Below, one piece after another: positions 1-9,485 of a stretch of 64,000 nt of DNA. The translations under genes and the position numbers were made by a program. The notes beneath the pieces are model-generated. The model made no database searches and was not told the origin of the DNA. It saw only the letters and a program-made list of their open reading frames with translations. Position 1 is the stretch's first letter. Each line of letters begins with the position of its first letter. Location of the stretch: positions 3,162,001 to 3,226,000 of the forward strand of contig NZ_CP140772.1 in NCBI RefSeq assembly GCF_037893185.1, given 5' to 3'. This stretch comes from Chitinophaga sp. 180180018-3 (GTDB lineage Bacteria > Bacteroidota > Bacteroidia > Chitinophagales > Chitinophagaceae).

Positions 1-211
1 AAATATAACATTTGTAGGAGTCCGTACTATAAGTCATCCTAACAGTTCTTACCCACCTGGTGATCTGGGTATAAACCGGGGTAACAGGCGGATGAGTGGA
101 GTCGTAGGTGACTACCGGATCATTCGGGTTTAGTACTGTCTGAGCATTTGCTGGTAACAAGCAGGACCAACACAACATTAGAACAAACAAACAGTGTAAA
201 AATCTACTCAT
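1..211 (-). CDS. Secreted esterase-like protein, N-terminal part only (cut by window edge)
   Basis: The ATG is at 211 on the minus strand and the frame stays open to base 1, giving 70 residues. The product starts with a signal peptide (hydrophobic stretch ending in a NAQ cleavage-like site near residue 24). It then matches the N-terminus of the neighbouring giant protein (587-5860) almost residue for residue: 52 of 70 positions overall and about 40 of 46 in the mature part by my count. This is a tandem paralogue, and the intergenic DNA upstream of both copies also shares short blocks (about 300-335 and 5955-5990). By homology the missing part should contain an alpha/beta-hydrolase domain. Whether it carries the same C-terminal modules cannot be seen. 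Confidence 0.8.
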   Translation of the reverse strand, partial: MSRFLHCLFVLMLCWSCLLPANAQTVLNPNDPVVTYDSTHPPVTPVYTQITRWVRTVRMTYSTDSYKCYI

Positions 212-586
212 GGGAATAATACTAAGGGTAACTTCCGGTAGCAGGTTTTTGCCGGAAAACTAATATGCCAGTTGCCTCGCGGAACGCCGGAAATAACTGA
301 TTTCAGGGGAGATGGCGAAAATATTATGATTTGCCTGAGAGGTTACACTCCAAACAATAAGAGTGTTTTTCGAAGGATGAGGTTAAATATTAGATGCTCG
401 TAGACATGTAATTGGTTACTCTCGAACAATAACTCACAACTAAAATAAGTAAGAGTTTTTATATTAATCCTTCTTTTTTACAAATAAGATAAATAGATAT
501 AATAAATAGGTAAAAAAATATCATAAATAAAAAGATCCGCCTGAATTACTTCAGACGGATCTCTTCCTTAGTCTATATATCACAAC
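212..586. other. Intergenic region between tandem paralogues
   Basis: I found no convincing gene in these 375 bases. The segment around 300-335 resembles the DNA upstream of the second paralogue (about 5955-5990), so the duplication probably included upstream sequence. The right part is very AT-rich and ends in the terminator of the 587-5860 gene. Confidence 0.5.
533..562 (-). terminator. Rho-independent terminator of the giant esterase gene
   Basis: The arms AGATCCGCCTGA and TCAGACGGATCT pair over 12 bp with one mismatch around a 6-nt loop. On the minus strand the stem is followed by a T-rich run. It lies 25 bases after the stop codon of the 587-5860 gene. Confidence 0.75.
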
Positions 587-3500
587 TTATTCCTGCTTCA
601 GCAGCTTGGTACTGCTGGTCTCACCTGTAGAAGAAGTGAGCCTGAGGAAGTAGATACCAGGAGTATTAACCGTGTTCTGTGTATTGATCCTGATAAGATT
701 TCTTCCCTGTGGTACTTCCCTGCGAACTTCGCTGTAGACGCGTTTTCCGCTAAGGCTTACAACTTCTATCAACAGTGACGGGGCCTGGTATTTCAGTGTC
801 AGGTCTATTGCCAGATCACTTACAAACGGGTTGGGATATACATTCACCTGCAGGCCTGATTTCCCGCTATTAGTGGTGAGTGAATTCTTCGCCGCTGCCG
901 GATCTGCCATCATCAATGTTGTTGTTGTGAGAGTAGTCAGCGTATTAGGTGTTACATCCAGCTCCAGTGCATTGAGGTAGCCTACCTGTCCGCCTGTCGG
1001 GATGCTCAGTATGAACTGAATTTCGCCGTTTGCATCTGCCGTGAGGTTGGTAAAGTCTGCAGTATTGCTGGTATTGTTCTGTGCATACAGTGTCTTAACC
1101 ACACCATTGACGGTGAACTGCGTGCTGCCGTTATCGGGCTGTGGTGCCCACCATTTACTATCCGACAGGAATTTCATGGTGTAGGTAGTATTGGCACTCA
1201 GTCCTGTAATATGGCCGTGCATTACCGGTGCTCCGCTGAAGAAGCCAGGCAGGGCGCCGAAGTAGAGGTATTCTGCCAGTACCACATCCGGATATACACC
1301 ACTGTTATTACCGGTAGTCGCACCTTCTATACCTGCTGCCCACCAGCTTTCATCGAATTTCAGACCTATACCTGTTGCCAGTCCCTGGTCGTTTTTCAGG
1401 TTGGTGGTAGTGCTGCCGGTAATGTTATTCCATGGAGCCGGAGCATCGTTATTCAACCGGAAATGCATCAACACTTTGTAGCTGCCGTTACCAGAAGAAG
1501 AAGGGCTGACGGTCAGGTTGAAGGTGGTTGTATCAGCTGCGCCGTAAGTATCGGTAGCAATAATACTGATGTTATTATATGAACCGGCATTGCTGACGCT
1601 CGGATTGAAGGCCACGGTCCATGAAGTGCCTGACTTGGTCAGTGCACCGAACGACGGCAGGTTTTTGGTACTATAAGTGATCACATCGCCATCCGGGTCG
1701 GTAGCACTTACAGGAACAGTAAGACTGGTACCGGCTGTCATGGTCTGATTGGCAATCTTAGTGATCACAGGTGGCTGGTTAACCACTGTGGTAGTGGTAT
1801 CAGTCCCCAGTGCATTCAGTTCCATGGCATTGAGGTAACCTACCTGTCCGCCTGCAGGGATGCTCAGGGTGAATTTGATTTCACCACTTGTGTCAGCCTT
1901 CAGGTTTTGGAAGATGACCCGGTTGGTGGTATTGTTCTGTACGTATAGCGTTTGGTTAACTCCATTGATGGTAAACTGGGTACTACCATTGTCCGGTTGT
2001 GGCGCCCACCATTTGCTGCTGGAGAAGAACTTAACGGTGTAGGTCCTGTTCTTTTCCAGGCCGGTGATATGACCGTGCATGGATGGTGCACCGCTAAAGA
2101 AGCCAGGCAATGAGCCGAAATAGAGATATTCAGCCATTACTGCATCCGGGTATACGCCGGTGTTGTTACCGGTAGTAGCGCCTTCTGTACCAGCTGCCCA
2201 CCAGGATTCGTCGAATTTTAATCCAACGTTGGTCACCTGGCCGGAAGAGTCCTTCAGTGCTGTAGTCGTAGAACCGAAGACGTTATTCCACGGCAAAGGT
2301 GGATTGTTGTTAAGTTTAAAGTTGATGAATATGGAGTAGTTTGGCGATGGTGCAGTCACTACTGTAAGTGTGAAACTGCGCGTATCTATACCACCGGCAC
2401 TATCCGTTGCCTGCACTTTTAGTGTATAAGTACCTGCATCTGTGTAGCCAGGTTTAAGCGTGATCAGGCAGGTATCATTCTGACTCTGCAGTGTGGCGAA
2501 TGCCGGCAGCTGCAGACCTGTCCAGGTAAAGGTGTCACCTGGGTTCAGATCGTGGAGGGACAGTTTTAATACAGTAACGGCGCCTTCTTTGGCAGTTGCC
2601 GGTGGTATACTGTCGATTACCGGTGGATAATTATTGTTGACCACCAGGTTGAAGATGGTAGTATCTGTTCCGTTATGACTATCAGTAGCGATTACGCCAA
2701 CGTTATTATACGTACCCTGTTGAGCCGCTGTTGGTGCCAATACCAGTGTAGTGGCTCCGTTGCTTTGCTGCAGGGAAGCAAATGCCGGCATGTTGTACAA
2801 ACTGAAGCTGATGGAATCATTATCCGCATCCGTAGCTATAACCGGGATGTTCTGTACCGTGCCATAACGAATTGTCTGGTTTGGTATCTTGGTGATCTTC
2901 GGCGGAATATTAAGGGTAACACCCTGGCTAGCCGGAGTGAATGCGGAATAGCCGCCAATGCCCGCTGCACGGACTTTATAGTACGCTACCATATTGGCCG
3001 CAAGGGTCGTATCTGAATAGGTACTCTGACCGGTTACCGGTCCTGTGGTAGTCATCAGGCTGAAATGCAGGCTGTCGGCCAGTGAACGCTGTATTTCAAA
3101 GCCGGTTGCATTGGTGGCGGTATCTGTCCATGTTAACTTCAGCGCTGTTGTGGACAATGCCTGTACTACCAGATTGGTCGGCATAGCCGGTGGCAGTGGC
3201 TTGGCAGCGGTTGTAGCAGACGCAGTTGCTGTGTAAGCCGATTCTCCATAAGTACCTATCGCTCTTACCTGGTAATAGTAGGTGGTACTTGCCTGCAATG
3301 CTGTATCTGTATAGGTAACTGCATTCGCAGCAGTAGTGGTCACAATATTAAATGGACCGGTTGCGCTGGTGCCCCTGTAAACTTCGAAACCCGTTTGATT
3401 AGTGCTGTTGGATGTCCACTTGAGGTTCAGCTTGCTGAAATTATTCACGGTAACAGTCAGCCCTGAAGGCGCCGCAGGCGGATTGCCATTAACAGCAGAA

Positions 3501-5860
3501 GTGTCTATGAAAGCCGTTGATGGTATCAGCTGTTGCGTTGTGATACCTGCAGCTGTACTGGTCCAGTATACCTGCATAGTATCAGCACCGCCGGCCTGGA
3601 AGTAGGTGATGGTGATCGGATATACTCCGGCTGCTACGTTATTTACCGTGCCGGACGCATACTGTGCGGCATGCGCACCGTCGTTATTTACGGTAGCAGT
3701 AGTATTGTAACTGTATGTTTTATTGAAATACAATTTGCTACCATCATCGGAATATGTTGTGAAAGTATAACTACCGGTAACGGGTATACGAATATAGCCA
3801 GTCCACATCAGGGCAAAGTTAGTAGTAGTGCCCGCCGGAACTACGGAAAGGTCGGGTACGTACGCCTTGCCGGTCTGTGTTGGAGTCAGCGTGTTGAAAT
3901 TAGGTAAATTACTCCAGGAGCCTGTATACAATTTGTAAGACAGATTGGCTTTCAGTGTTCTTACCGTAACCTGGTTGCTGGGCGTGGATCTGTTACCTGC
4001 CGCATCTTTTGCTTTTACATAGAAGTTGTACAGGGTACCATCCGTTAAACCGGTTACTGTGCCGGTCAGTACGTTACCTACTGACATCTTCAGTGTACCG
4101 TTGGCGTATATATCATATCCGGTTACACCTACATTATCTGTTGCTGCATTCCACGATAAAACAACCTGGTTGTTGGTATAACTGGTAACGGTTAATGAGG
4201 GAGGTGCAGAAGGAGGTATCGTATCGGCTATAGTAGTACCTTTTACTTCTGCCGAAACTGGTCCGGCCGCGTTGTCGTTAACAGGACGCACTTTATAGAA
4301 GTAGCTGGTACCGGGGATCAACCCGTTATCAGTATAGGTATCAATATTGGCATTGGCACGGCCTACGAAAGTGTATGGTCCGCCGCTCTGGGTGCCTCTG
4401 TATATTTCAAAATATTTTTCTTTATATGCGGGCGTTTGATTCTCTGTCCACGACAGCACAATCTGTACCTGGTTGAAACTGCTCACTACAAGCCCGCCGA
4501 TAGGATCAGGAGCATTGCCGCCATTGGCGTTTATAACTCTAAAGGTATCAGAAGCACTGCTGATGCAGGAATTGGACGACTGTACCCGAACATAGTAAGC
4601 GCCGGGAGTGGAAGTAGTGAGCGTATTAGTGGTACTCAGAATAGAGGAACTACCGCCTTGCTGCCATTGATAAGTGCTCATACCTGCAGGCACCTGCAAT
4701 GTAATACTGGTGCTGCCGTCCGGAGCCGGTAACACGTTACTGGCAAGAGCAGGATTGGTGGTGATGACTGGTATCGGTGCGGGTGCTTTGTAGCTGATGG
4801 CAAGCGGGGTGGGGGTCCAGCCTGTCCAGCCATTGGGCAATTGCATCCTCACACGATAACTTCCCGGTAAGAGCACTGAAATGAAATTGGAGGTACCAGT
4901 ATAGATGGTAACACCGTCTTTCTGCCACTCATATTGCAGTGCGCCCGGTGCAAGACCTAATGTAATGGTATCGCCCGGACAAAAAGTTGTTTTACCATAC
5001 AACGGGTAAGGATTAAGCCTGTTGGCCCTTAGCATGAATGGTGCGAAGTCCGGTTCATTCCAGGCGTCTATCCAGGTATTATGCGCATCGTTGGGATAAG
5101 TAGTTAGTTTGATGTTGCCTCCGGCGGCCTGTATGGCGCTCACAACAACATTGGTGGTATAAGGAGCCGGGTTTCCGTCCTGTCCGCCCTGGAACAGCCA
5201 GATGGGGGTGAATTTATATCTGTTGATAGAGTCCTGGTAGGCAAGCGCCATGGCACTCATGGGCAATGCGTCTGCTGTCAGCTGCGGATACCGCATGAGA
5301 AATTCCCAGGTACCCCAGCCACCACCGGAAAGACCGTTCACCGACAGTCTGTCGGGGTCGCCTTTACAACTGGCCACAATGGAATCCACCACTTCTTTCA
5401 GATTATCATAGTCATTGGGGCCCCAATAGCCACCCTGGCTTTGCGGATAAATCAGGAACCCGTCAAAGGTGCCGTTATCCACCCGGCTGGCCCAGGTTTG
5501 GCCGCCCCAAAGCAGCTGGTATTCGTTATCGTAAATGGTTCCTTTCTCTCCAACTCCATGAAAGAAGAGATACATCGGATATTTCTTTCCGTCGTTTACT
5601 CCCGGTACATAAGTTTTAGGGAATTTCAACCGGAATGCCATATTCTTATAAATGTAGCATTTGTAAGAATCGGTGTTGTAGCTCATCCTCACCGTTCTTA
5701 CCCATTTAGTGATCTGGGTATAAACCGGGGTAGCAGGCGGATGAGTGGAGTCGTAGGTGATTACGGGATCGTTGGGGTTCAACGCCGTCTGTGCTTCTAC
5801 TGGCACAAGCCATAGCCAGCATAGCGTGAATAAAATCAAACGGTGTAAAATTCGATTCAT
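587..5860 (-). CDS. Giant multi-domain secreted esterase-like protein with T9SS sorting domain
   Basis: 1757 residues. A signal peptide (1-24) is followed by an alpha/beta-hydrolase (PHB-depolymerase/Esterase-like) domain at about 58-285 with GLSGG (Ser178) and candidate Asp228 and His260. Next come two Ig/PKD-like segments (290-445), two fibronectin III domains (451-637), a PA14-like domain (640-787, with the motif YSDDGSKLYFN), two more FN3 domains (793-983), cadherin/dystroglycan-like Ig domains (986-1169 and 1362-1452), and two copies of a ~178-residue malectin-like, tryptophan-rich module (1174-1352 and 1460-1636). A Por secretion sorting domain (1672-1757, beginning VYPNP) ends the protein. 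I infer export through the Sec and type IX systems to the cell surface, with ester hydrolysis of a polysaccharide or polyester; PA14 and malectin-like folds often bind carbohydrate. The exact substrate is not visible. Confidence 0.8.
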   Translation of the reverse strand: MNRILHRLILFTLCWLWLVPVEAQTALNPNDPVITYDSTHPPATPVYTQITKWVRTVRMSYNTDSYKCYIYKNMAFRLKFPKTYVPGVNDGKKYPMYLFFHGVGEKGTIYDNEYQLLWGGQTWASRVDNGTFDGFLIYPQSQGGYWGPNDYDNLKEVVDSIVASCKGDPDRLSVNGLSGGGWGTWEFLMRYPQLTADALPMSAMALAYQDSINRYKFTPIWLFQGGQDGNPAPYTTNVVVSAIQAAGGNIKLTTYPNDAHNTWIDAWNEPDFAPFMLRANRLNPYPLYGKTTFCPGDTITLGLAPGALQYEWQKDGVTIYTGTSNFISVLLPGSYRVRMQLPNGWTGWTPTPLAISYKAPAPIPVITTNPALASNVLPAPDGSTSITLQVPAGMSTYQWQQGGSSSILSTTNTLTTSTPGAYYVRVQSSNSCISSASDTFRVINANGGNAPDPIGGLVVSSFNQVQIVLSWTENQTPAYKEKYFEIYRGTQSGGPYTFVGRANANIDTYTDNGLIPGTSYFYKVRPVNDNAAGPVSAEVKGTTIADTIPPSAPPSLTVTSYTNNQVVLSWNAATDNVGVTGYDIYANGTLKMSVGNVLTGTVTGLTDGTLYNFYVKAKDAAGNRSTPSNQVTVRTLKANLSYKLYTGSWSNLPNFNTLTPTQTGKAYVPDLSVVPAGTTTNFALMWTGYIRIPVTGSYTFTTYSDDGSKLYFNKTYSYNTTATVNNDGAHAAQYASGTVNNVAAGVYPITITYFQAGGADTMQVYWTSTAAGITTQQLIPSTAFIDTSAVNGNPPAAPSGLTVTVNNFSKLNLKWTSNSTNQTGFEVYRGTSATGPFNIVTTTAANAVTYTDTALQASTTYYYQVRAIGTYGESAYTATASATTAAKPLPPAMPTNLVVQALSTTALKLTWTDTATNATGFEIQRSLADSLHFSLMTTTGPVTGQSTYSDTTLAANMVAYYKVRAAGIGGYSAFTPASQGVTLNIPPKITKIPNQTIRYGTVQNIPVIATDADNDSISFSLYNMPAFASLQQSNGATTLVLAPTAAQQGTYNNVGVIATDSHNGTDTTIFNLVVNNNYPPVIDSIPPATAKEGAVTVLKLSLHDLNPGDTFTWTGLQLPAFATLQSQNDTCLITLKPGYTDAGTYTLKVQATDSAGGIDTRSFTLTVVTAPSPNYSIFINFKLNNNPPLPWNNVFGSTTTALKDSSGQVTNVGLKFDESWWAAGTEGATTGNNTGVYPDAVMAEYLYFGSLPGFFSGAPSMHGHITGLEKNRTYTVKFFSSSKWWAPQPDNGSTQFTINGVNQTLYVQNNTTNRVIFQNLKADTSGEIKFTLSIPAGGQVGYLNAMELNALGTDTTTTVVNQPPVITKIANQTMTAGTSLTVPVSATDPDGDVITYSTKNLPSFGALTKSGTSWTVAFNPSVSNAGSYNNISIIATDTYGAADTTTFNLTVSPSSSGNGSYKVLMHFRLNNDAPAPWNNITGSTTTNLKNDQGLATGIGLKFDESWWAAGIEGATTGNNSGVYPDVVLAEYLYFGALPGFFSGAPVMHGHITGLSANTTYTMKFLSDSKWWAPQPDNGSTQFTVNGVVKTLYAQNNTSNTADFTNLTADANGEIQFILSIPTGGQVGYLNALELDVTPNTLTTLTTTTLMMADPAAAKNSLTTNSGKSGLQVNVYPNPFVSDLAIDLTLKYQAPSLLIEVVSLSGKRVYSEVRREVPQGRNLIRINTQNTVNTPGIYFLRLTSSTGETSSTKLLKQE
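953..2341 (-). repeat. Duplicated malectin-like module inside the giant esterase
   Basis: Two copies of about 178 codons lie at about 1805-2341 and 953-1483, separated by a cadherin-like domain. They share long identical peptide stretches (for example KFDESWWAAG, EGATTGNN, WWAPQPDNGSTQFT, GGQVGYLNA). The second copy differs mostly by conservative changes, which suggests a fairly recent intragenic duplication. Confidence 0.8.
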
Positions 5861-6281
5861 GGAATATGTTTTATAGTGGTGATGTTCCGCAATCCAACAT
5901 TGCAGAGAATATAATACAACAGCTATTTGCCGCTATACGGCAATTATAAATTGCAATTCAGAGGAGATGGTAAAATTACTAATGCCCGGTAGGTCGAGCC
6001 TGAATTCCGGAATAAGAGGGTCGAAAAAATTCACATCAACTTACGAAACATCCATTGGCATCGGGACGATCTAAATTATCACTAGTTATGTTGAATTCCC
6101 GATGCTAAATTAAATAACAGGAGTTATATTCAATATTTTTTTTGGTAAACGGCGCTTTTTGGCTGGTAAACGCGCATATTATAGCAGTAAAAATTTATAC
6201 GAACATCGTACTTCTCCAGATTGTTTATTTTGTGAACAGTTTTTTTTTGTTTGTAAACGCATATATAATGGCAGCAAAAAT
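5861..6281. other. Intergenic region, AT-rich with imperfect direct repeats
   Basis: No gene found. The left part is the 5' region of the giant esterase gene and includes a short hairpin (TTGCCG-ctata-CGGCAA, about 5922-5938). The right part contains the GTAAACG-type repeats listed separately, which reach into the end of the glycosyltransferase gene. Confidence 0.45.
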
Positions 6282-6287
6282 TTACCG
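6164..6287. repeat. Imperfect direct repeat of about 36 bp
   Basis: Copies at about 6164-6200 and 6250-6287 share the order GTAAACGC, an AT-rich CATAT block, GCAG(T/C)AAAAATTTA and a final C. A partial third GGTAAACG lies at 6143. The second copy covers the stop codon of the glycosyltransferase (6282-6284). Function unknown. Confidence 0.5.
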
Positions 6288-7472
6288 TACCGCCATACTC
6301 CGCTGTGAACGCTCCCAGATAGCTGATTGCTTTTTCCGGAGGAACCTGCCAAAACCTATATACACGGCTACATTCATGAACACAAAATAAAAAGGTACAT
6401 ACAGGTATTTTGCCTTGATGTTTTTCCGCGCCAGGATATAACCGGAGAGGGCAGCAAGATAAAATAGTCCCTGTAGTATACCGGTTATAACATATATACT
6501 ATTATATTGACCTGGTATTATTAGCAGCAGCATGTTGGTGATCAGTGCCAGTAGCAGGCAGAGAGGTGCTAATGTCCATCTGAGCACCCTGTGGGAAATA
6601 TACTGCCAGGTAATTTTGGGATAACGGAAAGGATTCAACAATGGCAGCAACCGGCTCATCGACTGAAACCCACCTGCACTGATCCGTACTTTTCTTTTAT
6701 ATTCTTCTTTAAGTGAAGCAGAAGAGGTTTCCATCGCATACGCATCTGGTTCATACATGACGGTATACCCTTTCATATTGATGCGGAAGGAAAGCATAAA
6801 ATCATCGAGAATGGTGTCGTCCGGAAGCTGTTCGTACAGCGAGGTACGTATGGCAATCAGTTCTCCTGCAGCGCCCATCACGCTGTAAAGTTCAGCATCC
6901 CATTTTTTTAATGCAGATTCATATTTCCAGTACATTCCTTCTCCTTCAGCTTCCGCGCCTCCTGTGGTGGCCAGTACTTTCTTTTCCCCGGCTACAGCGC
7001 CTACACGCTCATCGGCAAAATGATCCATCAACCTGCCCGTAGCTTCCCGGTTCAACAGGGTATTGGCATCTGAGAAAACTACAAACGGAGTTGTTACCAT
7101 GCTCATGGCTCTGTTGATAGCGGCCATTTTCCCTCCACGCTCAGGACGGTATAATAAAGTAACAGCCGGGTACCGGCGAACAATTTCATTGGTCTGATCA
7201 CTGGAACCATCTGTTACAAAAATAAAATGCAATCGATCGGCAGGGTACTGCTGCTGCAGGGAATTCATGATCTTGTCGGCAATGAAATCTTCTTCATTAT
7301 AAGCAGCTACCAGGAATGTTACTTCTGGCCTGAATACGCCGGTTGACGGGCGTTTTCCACGCCGTAACAAGCGTTTAACACGTACAGTAATATATAACAG
7401 GATAGCATATCCTATATAACTGTAAAAGACGATGAAAACACTCAGCCAGAAAAGCACGGACAAGATAAGCAT
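6282..7472 (-). CDS. Membrane glycosyltransferase, family 2
   Basis: 396 residues. One N-terminal transmembrane helix (about 3-30) is followed by a GT-A catalytic domain (about 48-285). The VAAYNEED entry, DGSSDQT, SDANT (Asp135) and ILDDF motifs are in the expected order, and RKVR near 260 sits where processive GT2 enzymes have QxxRW. Three to four hydrophobic helices close the protein. It transfers a nucleotide-activated sugar on the cytoplasmic face of the inner membrane, most likely for exopolysaccharide. It is transcribed away from the large polysaccharide operon that starts at 7883, so the two may share an upstream control region. The missing clear QxxRW argues against calling it a cellulose or PNAG synthase. 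Confidence 0.85.
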   Translation of the reverse strand: MLILSVLFWLSVFIVFYSYIGYAILLYITVRVKRLLRRGKRPSTGVFRPEVTFLVAAYNEEDFIADKIMNSLQQQYPADRLHFIFVTDGSSDQTNEIVRRYPAVTLLYRPERGGKMAAINRAMSMVTTPFVVFSDANTLLNREATGRLMDHFADERVGAVAGEKKVLATTGGAEAEGEGMYWKYESALKKWDAELYSVMGAAGELIAIRTSLYEQLPDDTILDDFMLSFRINMKGYTVMYEPDAYAMETSSASLKEEYKRKVRISAGGFQSMSRLLPLLNPFRYPKITWQYISHRVLRWTLAPLCLLLALITNMLLLIIPGQYNSIYVITGILQGLFYLAALSGYILARKNIKAKYLYVPFYFVFMNVAVYIGFGRFLRKKQSAIWERSQRSMAVR

Positions 7473-7882
7473 TGTGTGAAAGCGTTTATTGGGATTGTTG
7501 GTATATGCCGCAAAATTATCACAATTTGTATGATAGACAACATCATTTTCATATTAAAATTTAGCATACGTTTAATTATTTTTCGCAGTCGAACCGTTTA
7601 CCCCAAAATTTGTAACACTTACCGTCAAAAAATGATCGTTTACGAAAAAAGTAATGCAGGATAAATGGAATGTAATACTTTTGTTGTCGTAAGGGGCTTA
7701 CAGCACTTACATAGAAAAGGAAAAGAAAAACCAGTTTCCTTCCCTCTCATATCCCCTGAAAAAACCGTAGGTATTTACCAGTAATAAGTTCTTGACCAGA
7801 TCCCGTTAGAAACCTTCAGCACCTTATATCATGAAGATATAGGTACACTTAACAGTTTTTTAAATTGTTTGAAAAGAAGGTA
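7473..7882. other. Divergent control region with candidate promoter
   Basis: 410 bases separate the minus-strand glycosyltransferase from the plus-strand polysaccharide operon. TACTTTTG at 7676-7683 fits the Bacteroidota -7 consensus TAnnTTTG on the plus strand, although I see no -33 TTG at the usual distance. It would give an untranslated leader of almost 200 bases, in which I recognise no riboswitch or gene. Confidence 0.4.
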
Positions 7883-8281
7883 ATGAAAAAGACAATATTA
7901 GTAATCGATGATAGCATGCCTATGCGTTATTTGCTGGAGGCTCTTTTAGGAAAAGAATACAAGATTGTTACTGCACCGGACGGACTCGTTGCATTAACAT
8001 GGTTGTTGAATGGCAATAAAGCAGATCTGATTATAACAGACTTGCAGATGCCAAATGTGGATGGATGGGAAGTGTTGAATTTCCTTACCGGCAGCTGCCT
8101 TTACCAGGATACGCCAGTGATGGTACTCTCTGGATATCACGGAGAAGAAGCCAGCGATCTGCCGGCAAAATATAACAGCGTTCGGGAAGTAGTTCAAAAG
8201 CCTTTTGATCCGATGCAACTGATGACCAAAATAAGCTTCATACTGAATAGTCAGCTGACGCTTTCTTTGGCACAGCAATAG
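7883..8281 (+). CDS. Single-domain response regulator (receiver protein)
   Basis: 132 residues from ATG 7883. The frame is open from an upstream TTG at 7865, but ATG gives the canonical receiver N-terminus and follows AAGAAGG. The receiver features are complete: acidic pair DD (9-10), phospho-acceptor Asp53 in ITDLQMP, Ser/Thr-type VLSG (about 82-84) and Lys106 in QKPF. There is no output domain, so it probably acts by binding a partner, like CheY or Spo0F. It is the first gene of the polysaccharide operon and stands 49 bases before a phosphoglycosyl transferase that itself has a receiver-like N-terminus. I infer it tunes polysaccharide synthesis. No histidine kinase is encoded next to it. 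Confidence 0.85.
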   Translation: MKKTILVIDDSMPMRYLLEALLGKEYKIVTAPDGLVALTWLLNGNKADLIITDLQMPNVDGWEVLNFLTGSCLYQDTPVMVLSGYHGEEASDLPAKYNSVREVVQKPFDPMQLMTKISFILNSQLTLSLAQQ

Positions 8282-8330
8282 CATCTCACCTGGAATAGCG
8301 AACAACCAATACACTACTAATTGACAGCAT

Positions 8331-9485
8331 ATGAATACCTCTACATCTAATCTACTGCAGCCTGATTGCGTAAAAACGGTGAATACAGCGAGAAATCCTG
8401 AGTTTACCAATTTAAATGATGTTGAAAGTATTGTGCTTTTTGTAGGAACCCCTCACGGTGACATGTTATCCTCGGATAACAACCTCCGGTTTATTGTGAT
8501 GAAGAATGTGAAGGATGCAATAAGAGCAATCGATCAATTGCAACACGTAGTCAGGAAACTGCCTTCTGCGATTATTTATCATTGGGATAGTGGTAACAAA
8601 ACCACTATGGCCGACTGGCAGTCGTTTTTTTCAGCGCACAATTTTCTTTCTTCCATTCCATTCTTTGTGTATGTGGAATCAGGCGTTGAAGACGCAAGGA
8701 GCATGGCGGCTGCCTACGATTTTATTGATGATGTCATCAGCCCGAATGCACTGCCTATGCTCCGGCACAAGATTGCCATTACAGGCAAAATAAAACGGTT
8801 GCGCATACACCCCATGCTCAGAACCGCCAAGAAAACCGGCATGCCGGTTTATAAAGGAAAGTTGCTGGGTAATATTCTCAAAAGAAGCCTCGACATACTG
8901 GCGGCTTCCATTGGTCTGTTGCTGTTAAGTCCCCTGATGTTATTGATTGCGATCTTAATAAGATTGGAATCTAAAGGCCCGGTTTTCTATGCTGCAAAAC
9001 GCGCCGGAAAAAACTATCGCATTTTTAAGTTTTATAAATTCCGCACAATGATTCCGGATGCGGATAAGCAATTGAATAAAATAAAACACCTCAACCAGTA
9101 TAACGAGAATAGCGGCGGACCTGTATTTTACAAAGTCTCCAATGATCCAAGAGTGACACGTCTGGGCAGCTTTTTACGTAATAGCAGCCTCGATGAACTT
9201 CCGCAACTGTTGAACGTTTTGGTGGGAGATATGTCGCTCGTTGGGAACCGCCCGCTTCCATTATACGAAGCTACCTCCCTTACTACTGATGATTGGGCAG
9301 AACGCTTCCTGGCCCCGGCCGGTATCACAGGACTGTGGCAGGTGAGCAAAAGAGGGAAAAAAGAAATGTCTGTACAGGAAAGAATCGATCTGGATATTAA
9401 ATATGCGCATGAACGTTCTTTCAGATATGACATGTGGCTGATCGTAAATACCCCTCGTGCACTGGTTCAAAAAGATAATGTATAA
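8331..9485 (+). CDS. Phosphoglycosyl transferase (bacterial sugar transferase) with receiver-like N-terminus
   Basis: 384 residues. The C-terminal part (about 178-378) is a PF02397 bacterial sugar transferase: one membrane-entering helix (185-210), the KFRTM segment, the catalytic Asp288-Glu289 dyad in [13 protein letters not shown], and [11 protein letters not shown]. Such enzymes move a sugar-1-phosphate from a UDP-sugar to undecaprenyl phosphate and start a polysaccharide repeat unit. Residues about 30-150 alternate hydrophobic strands and helices like a CheY fold, but I see no phospho-acceptor Asp in the expected place. They replace the multi-helix N-terminus of WbaP-type enzymes. The stop overlaps the next ATG by one base (TAATG), so translation is probably coupled. 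Confidence 0.85.
   Translation: MNTSTSNLLQPDCVKTVNTARNPEFTNLNDVESIVLFVGTPHGDMLSSDNNLRFIVMKNVKDAIRAIDQLQHVVRKLPSAIIYHWDSGNKTTMADWQSFFSAHNFLSSIPFFVYVESGVEDARSMAAAYDFIDDVISPNALPMLRHKIAITGKIKRLRIHPMLRTAKKTGMPVYKGKLLGNILKRSLDILAASIGLLLLSPLMLLIAILIRLESKGPVFYAAKRAGKNYRIFKFYKFRTMIPDADKQLNKIKHLNQYNENSGGPVFYKVSNDPRVTRLGSFLRNSSLDELPQLLNVLVGDMSLVGNRPLPLYEATSLTTDDWAERFLAPAGITGLWQVSKRGKKEMSVQERIDLDIKYAHERSFRYDMWLIVNTPRALVQKDNV

Noticed and set aside
6142-6390. 82-codon plus-strand frame across the end of the GT2 gene
   Set aside because: It consists of the direct-repeat DNA and antisense of the GT2 end; no protein-like features.
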